From positions 16,040,834-16,104,833 of the forward strand of contig CM067299.1 of the NCBI GenBank assembly GCA_034231615.1: a stretch of 64,000 nt of DNA. Reading direction: 5' to 3'. This DNA is from Meghimatium bilineatum (Eukaryota > Mollusca > Gastropoda > Stylommatophora > Philomycidae). This document shows, piece after piece, positions 30,885 through 41,082 of the stretch (the first letter of the stretch is position 1; every line of letters begins with the position of its first letter). Position numbers and translations under genes: made by a program. A model generated the notes under the pieces. It searched no databases. It was given only the letters and a program-made list of their open reading frames with translations, and was not told the DNA's origin.

Positions 30885-31060
30885 TGAGTCGAGATCGTCG
30901 GTAATAAGGACCTCTGTTTAGATAGTAAACACGGCTTCATTCGTATTTTAACTATTGTCGTGATTTATATTGGTCACTATTTATATACTTGGAGTCGCAT
31001 ACCAAAAAATACCAAGACTGACCAACGAAAAGCATGGAGAAAGTTAAAAAATCAGCCTTT
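30885..31060 (+). mobile_element. Family C copy
   Basis: GATCGTCGGTAATAAGGACC, TTGTCGTGATTTATATTGGT and CACTATTTATATACTTGG, then CTGACCAACGAAAAGC. It shares the left arm and central region of the palindromic copies at 40365, 41965 and 53860. Confidence 0.55.
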
Positions 31061-31603
31061 CAGGTCATGTTTCATTTCTGTGCGCAGGTCTGTACAGGAG
31101 GTAGGTCATGATTAAAGGTACATACATTGTTTATAACTCTACCGGTATTTTCCACAAAAGGTGCTACAAGTGGGCCAACTCTCCCCATGAATCTAGCCAT
31201 TCAGGAACTCCCTTGATCTTCTATACTGTTGGTAAACATTATTTATTGACCAAACATATTTAAGTGAAATGTCCCGTAACCTCTGCACCCTCTGGGCGGT
31301 GATGAGTACACCAGAAACCATAACTCATCACGAATGACATGAGCCTTCAAGGTGTCTTGATGAAACTTAACTCCAAAAAAAACTGTTAAAATAGCAGAAA
31401 TATTAGTTTTTAAAAAAGCCGTTACGGTAGTGAATAGATCACAAGAAATATAACACTAGCAGGCTATCAATCCTGTTTTGGAAATAGGAAAGGATAGAAG
31501 GGTGACATGGATGTGATTATTAAAATTAAAATACTTAAATATTTCTTTAAAAAAAATAGAATGGAAGAGTGCTACGTGACAATGTGAAGGTAGTGGGGTA
31601 TAA
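31061..31603. other. No recognised feature
   Basis: AT-rich sequence with no assigned element. Confidence 0.45.
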
Positions 31604-31880
31604 AAGCAATATTGCCTGGTGCCAGTAGCGGGGTATAACAACAACATTGCCTGGTGCCAGTAGTGAGGTATGCTAGCAACATTGCCTGATGCCAGTAGCG
31701 GGGTATAACAACAACATTGCCTGGTGCCAGTAGTGAGGTATGCTAGCAACATTGCCTGGTGCCAGTAGCGGGGTATAACAACAACATTGCCTGGTGCCAT
31801 TAGTGGGACATGCTAGCAAAATTTCCTGGTGCCAGTAGTAGGGTATAACAACAACATTGCCTGGTGCCAGTAGTGAAGTA
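31604..31880 (+). repeat. Minisatellite, 35-bp unit in 70-bp dimers
   Basis: Eight units: GGTGCCAGTAGCGGGGTATA with ACAACAACATTGCCT alternates with GGTGCCAGTAGTGAGGTATG with CTAGCAACATTGCCT. Confidence 0.9.
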
Positions 31881-32079
31881 AGCTAGGATCAATCAAACTT
31901 ACACATTGATGCAGATATATTTAGAAAAGCTCTTCTCACAATATGAACATACTGCAACTTCTGGAAACTGAAAGTGCACACCAGTAAAACCACATATACC
32001 ATATTTACACTTAGCAACAACACAAATATAAAAAATTTAAATTCTTCTTGAAGGAGTTCAAATAAGTTGCGAAGAAAAC

Positions 32080-32640
32080 CGAACATACCTAGGTGTTCAG
32101 CTGGACAGGAGACTAACCTTCAACAACTACGTATATAACAATATCACATGAAAAGCGTCTAGTACGTTGAACTTACTAAAGCGACTTGCCAAGTACATCC
32201 TGCTGAGCTAAAAAGACAAAACATAGACATGCATGCATAGGACACGGCGGATCCATATTAGATTATAATTTTCCCTTGCAAGTCACATCATCAAAAATCA
32301 CTTTCACAAACGTAGACAGAGTACAAAGCCAGGCTCTCCATCTCATTTGTGTTGGCATGAGATCAGCACCAACAGTAGCCTGGGAAATGGATGCAAACAT
32401 AGAACCACTAGATATTTGAAGAGAAAAGAAAAACTATAGAAGCTGTGGAAAGATACAAACGACTTCCATAAAACCATCCTAACAAAGTAGTCAACATATG
32501 GACACGCAAAAAAAAAAGACTAAAGCAACAATCCCCAGTACAGCTGGCAGAAGAACTAAACAAGAAAGACCACATTCCTGAAGATAGCGAGGAATCTGAA
32601 AGATTATCAAATATCCCACAAAATGCATCCCATATACTGA
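32080..32640 (+). mobile_element. Jockey/I-like LINE RT C-terminal remnant
   Basis: YLGVQLDRRLTFNNYV (thumb region after RT), STLNLLKRLAKYI, then VDRVQSQALHLICVGMRSAP, TVAWEMDANIEPLDI. The DRVQxxALxxIxxGMRSxPxxAxE...EPLDI pattern sits between RT and RNase H in I/Jockey-type LINEs, so this may be the missing upstream part of LINE-R. Frames shift and many stops occur. Confidence 0.65.
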
Positions 32641-32959
32641 TCCAAATAAACACTACACTAATTGGCAAGTAAGTAACCACAGCAATAAAACAAAACACAG
32701 TCTATTGCACTAGAGACTTTCAATTCCTACCCCACAGACTGGAACCAAACAAACACATATTGTTCAGCCTTCAAAGCCACCATCAATTCAAGATGTTGCT
32801 CTCTCATAGTCCTCCCTAACAAAACATCAAGAATTATCTGCTGCTTGTGAAGAGTTCTGCAGCAACTGTGATACAGAGATGAAAGCAATATCAAAAACAC
32901 TCTCATACATCATCACCAAATACAAAAAAAAAGTATGCGTCTAAAAAAACTAGTAACAT

Positions 32960-33329
32960 TCACAGTCTCCTCTACAAGCCCTCGAATACTGGAATCGAAC
33001 AGACGAGAAAACCATAAGCAATATACTTCAAGCTACGGGGTGCAAAGAGTGCCACATTGCTCTCGGCGGACCCAGGTTAGCTAATATCCAAGATCTTAAA
33101 AGTACCTCCCGCGGTGCACCCTGGAAACAGAAAGACAGCTGTTTATACTGTCCTTCTGGTCAACACTTGTAGGCGGGTGTCCGTTGAGGTGGAGGATGTA
33201 GATGGAATGAGAATTGCCTGCAAAGAGACAAACAATATCTCTGAGATCTATACTCCTTCACAGCCAGTAGCACTGTCTACACACTGTAACGTAAGGCATC
33301 TGAGCAACACGTCTCGGTCATCCAATTAG
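32960..33329 (+). mobile_element. Family F, cysteine-bearing coding remnant
   Basis: One frame reads LQALEYWNRTDEKTISNILQ, ATGCKECHIALGGPRLANIQ and DLKSTSRGAPWKQKDSCLYC before a stop; another continues with ETNNISEIYTPSQPVA. A second copy lies at 56645-56960. Two C-x2-C pairs (CKEC, CLYC) suggest a metal-binding domain, but I do not recognise it. Position just after a LINE remnant suggests it belongs to a retroelement. Confidence 0.45.
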
Positions 33330-33556
33330 CTATTTTTCAATTGCTATATTGTACTGTACTTGTAAATCTGTGTTCTTTGTTAATAGATTCACATCTGGGG
33401 TATTATCTTTCCTGGCATGTCTTAATCTTTTTAATCGTATGCTTACATTTTCGACAACAGGAACATGGTCACTATTGTTGTCTGCGGTTTTTTGGGGGGC
33501 GTGTTTTGACAGAAATTTTAAATTTCAAAGGGAAATCACGATCGTTTGTGCTTGCG

Positions 33557-35125
33557 AGCAGATATCTGGCATGTCGCGAGCACATATATCTGGCATGTCG
33601 CGAGCACATATATATGGCATGTCGCTAGCACATATATCTGGCATGTCGCGAGCACATATATCTGGCATGTCGCGAGCAGATATATCTGGCATGTCGCGAG
33701 CACATATATCTGGCATGACGCGAGCACATATATCTGGCATGTCGCGAGCACATATATCTGGCATGTCGCGAGCACATATATCTGGCATGTCGCGAGCACA
33801 TATATCTGGCATGACGCGAGCACATATATCTGGCATGTCGCGAGCACATATATCTGGCATGACGCGAGCACATATATCTGGCATGTCGCGAGCACATATA
33901 TCTGGCATGTCGCGAGTACATATATCTGACATGTCGAGAGCACATATATCTGGCATGTCGAGAGCACATATATCTGGCATGACGAGAGCACATATATCTG
34001 GCATGTGTCGAGCACATATATCTGGCATGTCGCGAGCACATATATCTGGCATGTCGCGAGCACATATATCTGGCATGTCGCGAGCACATATATCTGGCAT
34101 GTCTCGAGCACATATATCTGGCATGTCGCGAGCACATATATCTGGCATGTCGCGAGCACATATATCTGGCATGTCGCGAGCACATATATCTGGCATGACG
34201 CGAGCACATATATCTGGCATGTCGCGAGCACATATATCTGGCATGTCGCGAGCACATATATCTGGCATGTCGAAAGCACATATATCTGGCATGTCGCGAG
34301 AACATATATCTGGCATGACGCGAGCACATATATCTGGCATGTCGCGAGCACATATATCTGGCATGTCGCGAGCACATATATCTGGCATGTCGCGAGCACA
34401 TATATCTGGCATGTCGCGAGCACATATATCTGGCATGTCGCGAGTACATATATCTGGCATGTCGCGAGCACATATATCTGGCATGTCGCGAGTACATATA
34501 TCTGGCATGTCGAGAGCACATATATCTGGCATGACGCGAGCACATATATCTGGCATGTCGCGAGCACATATATCTGGCATGTCGCGAGCACATATATCTG
34601 GCATGTCGCGAGCACATATATCTGGCATGTCGCGAGCACATATATCTGGCATGTCGCGAGCACATATATCTGGCATGTCGCGAGCACATATATCTGGCAT
34701 GTCGCGAGCACATATATCTGGCATGTCGCGAGCACATATATCTGGCATGTAGCGAGCACATGTATCTGGCATGTCGCGAGCACATATATCTGGCATGACG
34801 CGAGCACATATATCTGGCATGTCGCGAGCACATATATCTGGCATGGCGCGAGTACATATATCTGACACGTCGAGAGCACATATATCTGGCATGTCGAGAG
34901 CACATATATCTGGCATGACGAGAGCACATATATCTGGCATGTCGCGAGCACATATATCTGGCATGTCGCGAGCACATATATCTGGCATGTCGCGAGCACA
35001 TATATCTGGCATGCCGCGAACACATATATCTGGCATGACGCGAGCACATATATCTGGCATGTCGCGAGCACATATATCTGGCATGTCGCGAGCACATATA
35101 TCTTGCATGTCGAGAGCACTATATG
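33557..35125 (+). repeat. 24-bp satellite, about 65 copies
   Basis: Unit: ATATCTGGCATGTCGCGAGC plus ACAT. It holds TCGCGA and ATATAT palindromes and two CpGs. Variants (GACG, GAGAG, GTAC) recur in order: the string GAGTAC..GACATGTCGAGAG at 33915 reappears at 34850, 39 units later, so a ~936-bp block was duplicated. Five of six frames are open for hundreds of codons only because 24 is a multiple of three. Confidence 0.98.
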
Positions 35126-35668
35126 TCATTACCACAACACCTTGGTGATTTCAATTATCGAGTTGAGAATACCTGCTATACAATAGCAAACTATCCTGAA
35201 AACTGAAACGTTTTGACCACATCTTCTTCTTCATTCCTCCCCCAAACGACTGCAGGTTTAAATGGAGTATAAAAGGCACAAAGTGAGAGAAAATACGCGA
35301 AGGCTTTATTTTAAATAAAACATTTAACTGTTATGGCGAGAAGCCCACATTTTTAATAACGGATTTCAGTCCAATTTCATTATTTGAAATAACATTAACC
35401 ATAAATAGTAATGGATGTCGTAGTTCAACCATTCCTTCATCAGTACCCCCTTAATCGGTAATTAATATGTGAAAGCATGGTGCAAGAGATAGTAAGCAAT
35501 GAAGGGAGACCCAGGAGGATTGGTGAATAAAGTGTTACACATGTTTTTAAGTAATCAAAAGTATAGTTAGGGATGTGTTCAGTATCACGCCTGTCGTCTT
35601 TACTATTCTATAGATAAATGGTAACAATTTTCATTCTGTGTAGGGCTAGGTTTTAGTTTCTTTTGTTT
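35126..35668. other. No recognised feature
   Basis: Unassigned; GAAACGTTTTGACCACATC near 35203 faintly resembles family G. Confidence 0.4.
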
Positions 35669-35780
35669 TGCGTTCGCTCCATTGTAACCAGCATGGATAT
35701 CCGTGCGATTTCCGCCGGGAGCGTGATTACGTTGTGCCACCGTTATGCGCCTTGTAGGCCTAGCACATCCGATTTCGGCA
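35669..35780 (-). mobile_element. Diverged SINE-A/B-like copy
   Basis: TTGCGTTCGCTCCATTGTAA, ACGTTGTGCCACCGTTATGC and CTAGCACATCCGATTTCGGC keep the inverted SINE-A order with many changes. Confidence 0.5.
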
Positions 35781-35814
35781 ATTACTAGGTTTTAGTGATT
35801 TAAAAAATAATTCA

Positions 35815-35885
35815 ATTTAAACTGAAAATTGAATCCCGGATTACATGATTGGAAAGTCTGTGCATTGACCTACCGATGAACTCTA
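35815..35885 (-). mobile_element. Family D tRNA-derived SINE head
   Basis: The minus strand reads ATCGGTAGGTCAATGCACAG and ATCCGGGATTCAATTTTCAG, matching the A- and B-box halves of the copy at 61640-61722. Confidence 0.45.
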
Positions 35886-36342
35886 CACGAAACCTCTTGA
35901 TGTCAATTTGTTTCCTTTGTCTACACGCAGTAGTAGATTCATCATGGTCAGCAGGTGACGTGCCGACTATCGTAGACAATCAGGCTGTCCACAATTTTCT
36001 ATTTCTAGTATATTTTTTCAGCACTTTTGTCGACTTGTTGCGAGCCATGATGTTAAACATTTCAATATTTTTTTCCGCTGTCATCCTCGTTTATCGCTCG
36101 CCTTCTATATCGCCCATTGTAACTATGTCTTTATACTGTTCTATCTTATAACATACCTAACAAAATAAAGATTGATATCTGATTAAGTAACCTCTGTCTC
36201 GCAATTGTTACATTGCCACCTCATTAGTTTTTCTCGCTGTCCGCAATATTTTCAGCATTCTTCTATTGTTTATTTGTTTGAGAACCCAAGGAATTACCAG
36301 CGATTATCTCTTACTTTCTATGTGCAATGGGGAGGTTTCCTA
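35886..36342. other. No recognised feature
   Basis: A 100-codon frame (35849-36151) has a leader-like start but no recognisable domain; treated as chance. Confidence 0.4.
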
Positions 36343-36715
36343 TAATATTTCAGCATTCTTCTATAGAACATAACATTTTCAGCATTCTTCTATAGAACAT
36401 AATATTATCAGCATTCTTCTATAGGACATAATATTTTCAGCACTCTTCTATAGAACATAATATTTTTATCATTCTTCTATAGAATATAGCATTTTCAGCA
36501 TTTTTCCATAGAACATAATATTTTCAGCATTCATCTATAGAACATAATATTGTCAGCAGTCTTCTATAGAACATAATATTTTCAGCACTCTTCTATAGAA
36601 CATAATATTTTCATCATTCTTCTATAGAATATAGCATTTTCAGCATTTTTCCATAGAACATAATATTGTCAGCATTCTCTAATATAACATAATATTTTCA
36701 GCATTCTTCTATAGA
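36343..36715 (+). repeat. Minisatellite, ~30-bp unit
   Basis: About 12 copies of ATTTTCAGCATTCTTCTATA plus GAACATAAT. A block of five units around 36440-36530 recurs at 36560-36680 with the same private changes (CATAGAATATAGC), indicating block duplication. Confidence 0.9.
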
Positions 36716-36817
36716 ACCAAATCTCTATAGTATCTCTAAAGAACTCCCCCCCCCTCTTTTTGTGTGTTTACCTCTAATGACAGGAACATATTACAAATTA
36801 TATTTTTCATTTTTCAG

Positions 36818-37333
36818 AATGATTCAAGTGTCTGCCTTATTCTGCTTGCTATCTCTGCTGAATGATTCAAGTGTCTGCCTTATTCTGCGTGCTATCTCTG
36901 CTGAATGATTCAAGTGTCTGCCTTATTCTGCTTGCTATCTCTGCTGAATGATTCAAGTGTCTGCCTTATTCTGCTTGGTATCTCTGCTGAATGATTCAAG
37001 TGTCTGCCTTATTCTGCTTGCTATCTCTGCAGAATGATTCAAGTGTCTGCCTTATTCTGCTTGCTATCTCTGCTGAATGATTCAAGTGTCTGCCTTATTC
37101 TGCTTGCTATCTCTGCTGAATGATTCAAGTGTCTGCCTTATTCTGCTTGCTATCTCTGCTGAATGATTCAAGTGTCTGCCTTATTCTGCTTGCTATCTCT
37201 GCTGAATGATTCAAGTGTCTGCCTTATTCTGCTTGGTATCTCTGCAGAATGATTCAAGTGTCTGCCTTATTCTGCTTGCTATCTCTGCAGAATGATTCAA
37301 GTGTCTGCCTTATTCTGCTTGCTATCTCTGCTG
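36818..37333 (+). repeat. Minisatellite, 43-bp unit, 12 copies
   Basis: GAATGATTCAAGTGTCTGCC then TTATTCTGCTTGCTATCTCT plus GCT. Very uniform, with single-base variants (GGTATC, TGCGTGC, GCAGAATG). Confidence 0.97.
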
Positions 37334-37397
37334 TACGTTCTACATTTGATATCATCGTTGTTCCTAAATACTTGAATTAGTTAACCTGTTTGAGTAT

Positions 37398-37525
37398 TGA
37401 TCTATTATTGAGGTCTTTGTTGCCTCGAATATTCTATGGTAGAGTGTCCTGATAAAACCAATTCGGACGTCGTTGTCCACCGGTGGAAAAGGGGGCGGGT
37501 CTCTCCATAAGAGAGGTAAACTGAA
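37398..37525 (+). repeat. Family I dispersed repeat, copy 2
   Basis: Matches 6938-7052; contains TATGGTAGAGTGTCCTGATA and the hairpin CTCTCCATAAGAGAGG. Confidence 0.6.
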
Positions 37526-37549
37526 AAAAATGTACCTACCTGTTTGAAT

Positions 37550-38040
37550 AGTGAGTAATCAACTTTGACCTGACATCCTGTGAAATGTTATACTTACCTA
37601 TCTATCTACCTGCCTACCTACCTGTTCGAGTAATGGGTAATTCACTTTCATCTCGTACCCTGTGAGATTTTCAACCTACCTGCCTACCTATCTCTTTGAG
37701 TATTGAGTAATCCATATTGATCTCCCACCCTGTGATTTTTCTACCTACCTACGTACATGTTTGAGTATTGAGTAGTCCACTTTGATCTCACATCAAGGCC
37801 GGATTTAGACTTGATAGGGCCCTAAGCTATTTGAGTCATGGGCCCCATTAACGATTAAGAATATATAAATAGTGACATTAACAAATTTTTGGGGGCCCCC
37901 AGGAAAGTGGGGGTCCTAAGCTATAGCTTGTTTAGCTGATAGGTAAATCCGGCACTGCACATCATGGGAGATTTTCCACCTACCTACCTGTTTGAGTATT
38001 GAATGATCCACTTTGATCTCGCATCCTGTGAGCTTTTCTT
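37550..38040 (+). repeat. Minisatellite, ~57-bp unit, with MITE inside
   Basis: About six units: ACCTACCTGTTTGAGTATTG, AGTAATCCACTTTGATCTC and GCATCCTGTGAGATTTT. The unit before 37794 resumes after 37957, so the MITE came in after the array formed. Confidence 0.85.
37794..37957. mobile_element. hAT-like MITE inserted in minisatellite
   Basis: Ends are CAAGGCCGGATTTAG and GTAAATCCGGCACTG (13 of 15 inverted matches). CACAT occurs on both sides (37789-37793 and 37958-37962), so the duplication appears to be 5 bp rather than the usual 8. The interior has GGGGGCCCCC. No coding. Confidence 0.65.
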
Positions 38041-38691
38041 TCTTACAGCCATCACTTTTCATTGTAATAAATGCGCAGCATTATAAAACAACATATCGTA
38101 CTAAAGATGTGAGGGCTGGTGAAACACAAAGTTTAACTTCTTGTTATTTAGAGAATCATATTTGTCTTTGCTTTCTGCTACTTACAATGTTAATTAGTTC
38201 TTGCAGATCTCTCTCAATCTCACAGTTCACTCACTAATTTGTAATTTTTACTATATTATCCCTGTTACCTGAAGTAACGGATATTCTATTTTCCTTTTTA
38301 CCCCCAGTAATGCTCCTCCGTCGCATCAAAACAGCTCACTCACTGATATATTTACATTTACTATCTCCCTGCTAGCCTCAAGGCGAGTTATTTAAAAGTG
38401 TTTTGCTTTTCAGACGATCGTTTTCTGGCACCAGACGTTCTTTATCCGGTGGCAGTCTACAACTTTTGGCAAGAATATCTTCGATGAGTCACCCCGGTTG
38501 AAATATCAAAACAAAACACCTGGGGTCGTTTCGATCGTATTTGACGAGTTGTCTTTGTTTACGACATGAGTCTGTGGGTGTTGTTACCAGTATGGCCGAC
38601 ATTGTAATGAATATTTGTAAGTAGTTCAGGATTTGTGTAATAATATTGAAAGAGAAGTAAATATGGAGTGGAGTCGGTGTTGTTAATTGTC
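38041..38691. other. No recognised feature
   Basis: Unassigned; GGCACCAGACG and related strings gave no match within the window. Confidence 0.4.
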
Positions 38692-38702
38692 TATCTCTGC
38701 AC

Positions 38703-38984
38703 TGTCGTCAGTGCGTTGTAGGGCCAGAAAAAAAGAGCAAAGAACAGCGGCACTATATCCTGCATTGCATGTTATAAGATGAGACTATTGAGATATTAGA
38801 GATGTGGCTGGCTATCCCATCCCATAGAGAGTCAAAGTGGCCCAGAAGCCATGCTGAAGTCGGATATTTTAGGCTGAAGAGTTCATAAATCGTAGTCAAG
38901 CTTTAAACCACGATACAACACTTTACGCCCTTCAAACTACATCATGTTAACATGTAGGAGTATGAGAGTAACATGAATAAGAGG
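38703..38984 (+). mobile_element. Full-length SINE-B with 11-bp TSD
   Basis: 282 bp, from TGTCGTCAGTGCGTTGTAGG to GAGTAACATGAATAAGAGG. It has GGCTGGCTATCCCATCCCAT and AAGCCATGCTGAAGTCGG. Flanked by TATCTCTGCAC at 38692-38702 and 38985-38995. Diverged in sequence but with intact ends. Confidence 0.85.
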
Positions 38985-38995
38985 TATCTCTGCAC

Positions 38996-39040
38996 ACAAA
39001 GGCACAGATATCGCCGCTATGTTGCAAACTAGAACGACAA
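38996..39040 (+). mobile_element. SINE-B fragment
   Basis: GGCACAGATATCGCCGCTAT followed by GTTGCAAACTAG. Confidence 0.4.
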
Positions 39041-39104
39041 TGTCCTTATGAATAAACATCGTTGCTAAAATAAACAATAGAATTGGTTTTTCTTCTTGTT
39101 CACT

Positions 39105-39245
39105 CTTATATGGCTAAAGCCTGCAGGAGTGTGAGACACCACTTACCACTCTCATGTCGAAATATGGCTAACCTGCAAGAGTTAGTCAGGCATCATTTAC
39201 TACTCTCCGGATTGGGTATTGCTAACCCACAGGAGTTTGAGGGCC
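39105..39245 (+). repeat. Loose ~55-bp tandem repeat
   Basis: ATGGCTAAAGCCTGCAGGAG, ATGGCTAACCTGCAAGAG and ATTGCTAACCCACAGGAGTT in a row. The TGCAGGAGT string also occurs near the SINE-B 3' end. Confidence 0.5.
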
Positions 39246-39735
39246 ATATAAAACAACTTGCAGAAAGAGCGATGAAACATAACCAAGATCTATATTTGGC
39301 TTTCGTGGACTAAGACAAAGCTTTCGACAGAATGGATAGAATGGATAATTATGGATAACATTACAGACATATGGAGTTCCCCAACATCTGATAAGCCTAT
39401 GTCAGAGCATAAACGACAATAGTCAATGCGCAGTAAGAACGAGCGCAGGTACATCCAATTATTTTCATATCCACTCGAGAGTGGGACATGGATGTGTACT
39501 ATTTCTCCTATTGTTTATAACATACGTAGACCACATCTGCAAAGTAGCAAAGACAACAGAAGAAAACAATCTAAAGGATAACTTAAACGAATTGCCGTTT
39601 GCAAACGACCAAGCACTAGTAGCATCATCAGAAGAGCAACTACAAAGACAAATAGACAGATTACATCAAACTGGCCGAACCTATAACATGAAGATAGAAA
39701 TAGAAAAGACCGAAGTAATTAAGATATGAAGAACA
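39243..39735 (+). mobile_element. LINE-X fragment
   Basis: Reads AERAMKHNQDLYLAFVD, a stop, DKAFDRMDR (box A), then VGHGCVLFLLLFITYVDHIC and LPFANDQALVASSEEQL. Box C is FAND instead of FADD, so a catalytic aspartate is lost. Stops and shifts occur between boxes. Confidence 0.7.
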
Positions 39736-39778
39736 GAAAGAAACACCAATATGTGTATATAAATATATATATATATAT

Positions 39779-39828
39779 GAAAAGACTAATAGAACAAATC
39801 GATAAATCAAATAAAAAATACGAAATAA
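39779..39828 (+). mobile_element. RTE-1 scrap
   Basis: AAAGACTAATAGAACAAATC and GATAAATCAAATAAAAAATA resemble the segment just after YADD in RTE-1. Confidence 0.3.
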
Positions 39829-39829
39829 C

Positions 39830-40205
39830 TATTTTCAGGACCAAGAAAACAATACTTTGAGAACCGCGAAATAACTACTTTGAGGAACGAGAAAATACTA
39901 CTTTGAGAACCGAGAAAACACTACTTTGAGAACCGAGAAAACACTACTTTGAGAATCGAGAAATAACTAATTTCAGGACCGAGAAAACAATACTCTGAGA
40001 ACCGGGAAATAATTACTTTGAGGACCGAGAAAATACTACTTTAAGGATCGAGACAGCACTACGTTGAGACCGAGAAAACACCACTCTTTGAGGACCGAGA
40101 AATTACTTCAAGGACAGAGAAAACACTACTCTTTGGGGACTGAGAAATAACTATCTTGAGAACCGAGAAAACACCACTATTTTGGGAACGAGAAAACACT
40201 ACATG
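39830..40205 (+). repeat. Degenerate minisatellite, ~24-bp unit
   Basis: About 15 drifted units of GAGAACCGAGAAAACACTAC plus TTT; unit length varies. Confidence 0.8.
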
Positions 40206-40249
40206 TTCAAACATCGTCTCAGAGAAATGTGCGTCCGAACAGTTCAGGG

Positions 40250-40345
40250 ATCTCTGTGGTGTAGTGTTTAAGACTTTCGTCTTGTGCTCAAGAGGTCGCT
40301 GGTTCGAATCCGGTTAGTGACGTTTTGTTTACTAAGTGGATCTAA
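40250..40345 (+). mobile_element. tRNA-like SINE head or tRNA pseudogene
   Basis: TGGTGTAGTGTTTAAGAC (A box) and GGTTCGAATCC (exact B box) are spaced as in a tRNA. The T arm pairs, but the anticodon stem TCTTG/CAAGA leaves only a four-base loop and no acceptor stem forms. It is related to 11838-11945. Confidence 0.5.
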
Positions 40346-40364
40346 TATCGGAGATCCTGGATAA

Positions 40365-40632
40365 TAGTGGATTCAATCATGACCGTCTCCATTGAAGACC
40401 CTCTAACAGAATGAATAAGGACCCCATTCGTTACATTTTTTATTATTGTTGGGATTTTAGTTGGTCACTATTTACATACGTGAAATCGCATGCCAAAAAT
40501 AGCTAAGGCTATTTCAAGTATATAAATAGTTACCAACCAAAAATCCCAACAATAATCAACAACTTAACTAATTGGGTCCTAATTAATTCTGTTGGGAGGT
40601 CTTATATTTCGCTGACGGTCTGGATTGAACAC
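40365..40632. mobile_element. Family C, long palindrome
   Basis: Left arm: ATTCAATCATGACCGTC, AACAGAATGAATAAGGACCC, TTATTGTTGGGATTTTAGTT and GGTCACTATTTACATA. The right arm is its reverse complement with few changes. Outer ends resemble a B box (GTTCAATCC). The arms are about 125 bp, leaving a ~20-bp centre. Non-coding. Confidence 0.75.
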
Positions 40633-41082
40633 ACTTTCCTGGTATACACATTAATCATTTTCCCATCCCCTTAACATTTCTTATTCTTTTATTAAAATGT
40701 TCGTTATCTTCTAATGTATCAAGTCCTTATTGTCTGTTCTCGGCAGAGACTTCAAGTCGCCGCTCTTAAACCCTCCGTCGTGTTACCTGGCCACGTTTAC
40801 ATGACACAATTAGAAAGTCCATTTGCAAACAACAAAACGTAACCAGACGGTTGATATTTGGCATATGAAAATCTGGAAAATATGTCCGTCTATGGATTAC
40901 ACATGAGGGCACGACGTGCAGAAAACGAAAAAAAACACTATGGGAAAAAATATACCTTTTTGTAACAGTGTGAATGAAGATATGTTTGTATGTTATCTTT
41001 CCAGAAGATTAATTTTTTGTTATTATATTATTATTGTATAGCAACTTTAAGCGTATAACTTATTCATTCTATAGAGCACTGG
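40633..41082. other. No recognised feature
   Basis: AT-rich; unassigned. Confidence 0.4.

Noticed and set aside
33557..35125. CRISPR array
   Set aside because: Repeats are directly contiguous without unique spacers, and the genome is eukaryotic. The same holds for all other arrays here.
33525..35135. Overlapping open frames of up to 536 codons on both strands
   Set aside because: They come from a 24-bp repeat with no stop in most frames. Several frames are equally open, with no codon bias and no flanking gene structure.
35849..36151. 100-codon frame with hydrophobic stretches
   Set aside because: Overlaps a family D SINE head, no domain, no homologous copy; AT-rich DNA gives such hydrophobic frames by chance.
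40250..40345. Functional tRNA gene
   Set aside because: B box is exact, but the anticodon loop is four bases and no acceptor stem forms; a related degraded copy exists at 11838.
40368..40629. 9-bp duplication TGGATTCAA/TGGATTGAA around family C (Mutator-like)
   Set aside because: The strings are part of the palindrome arms themselves, so they are not evidence of target duplication.
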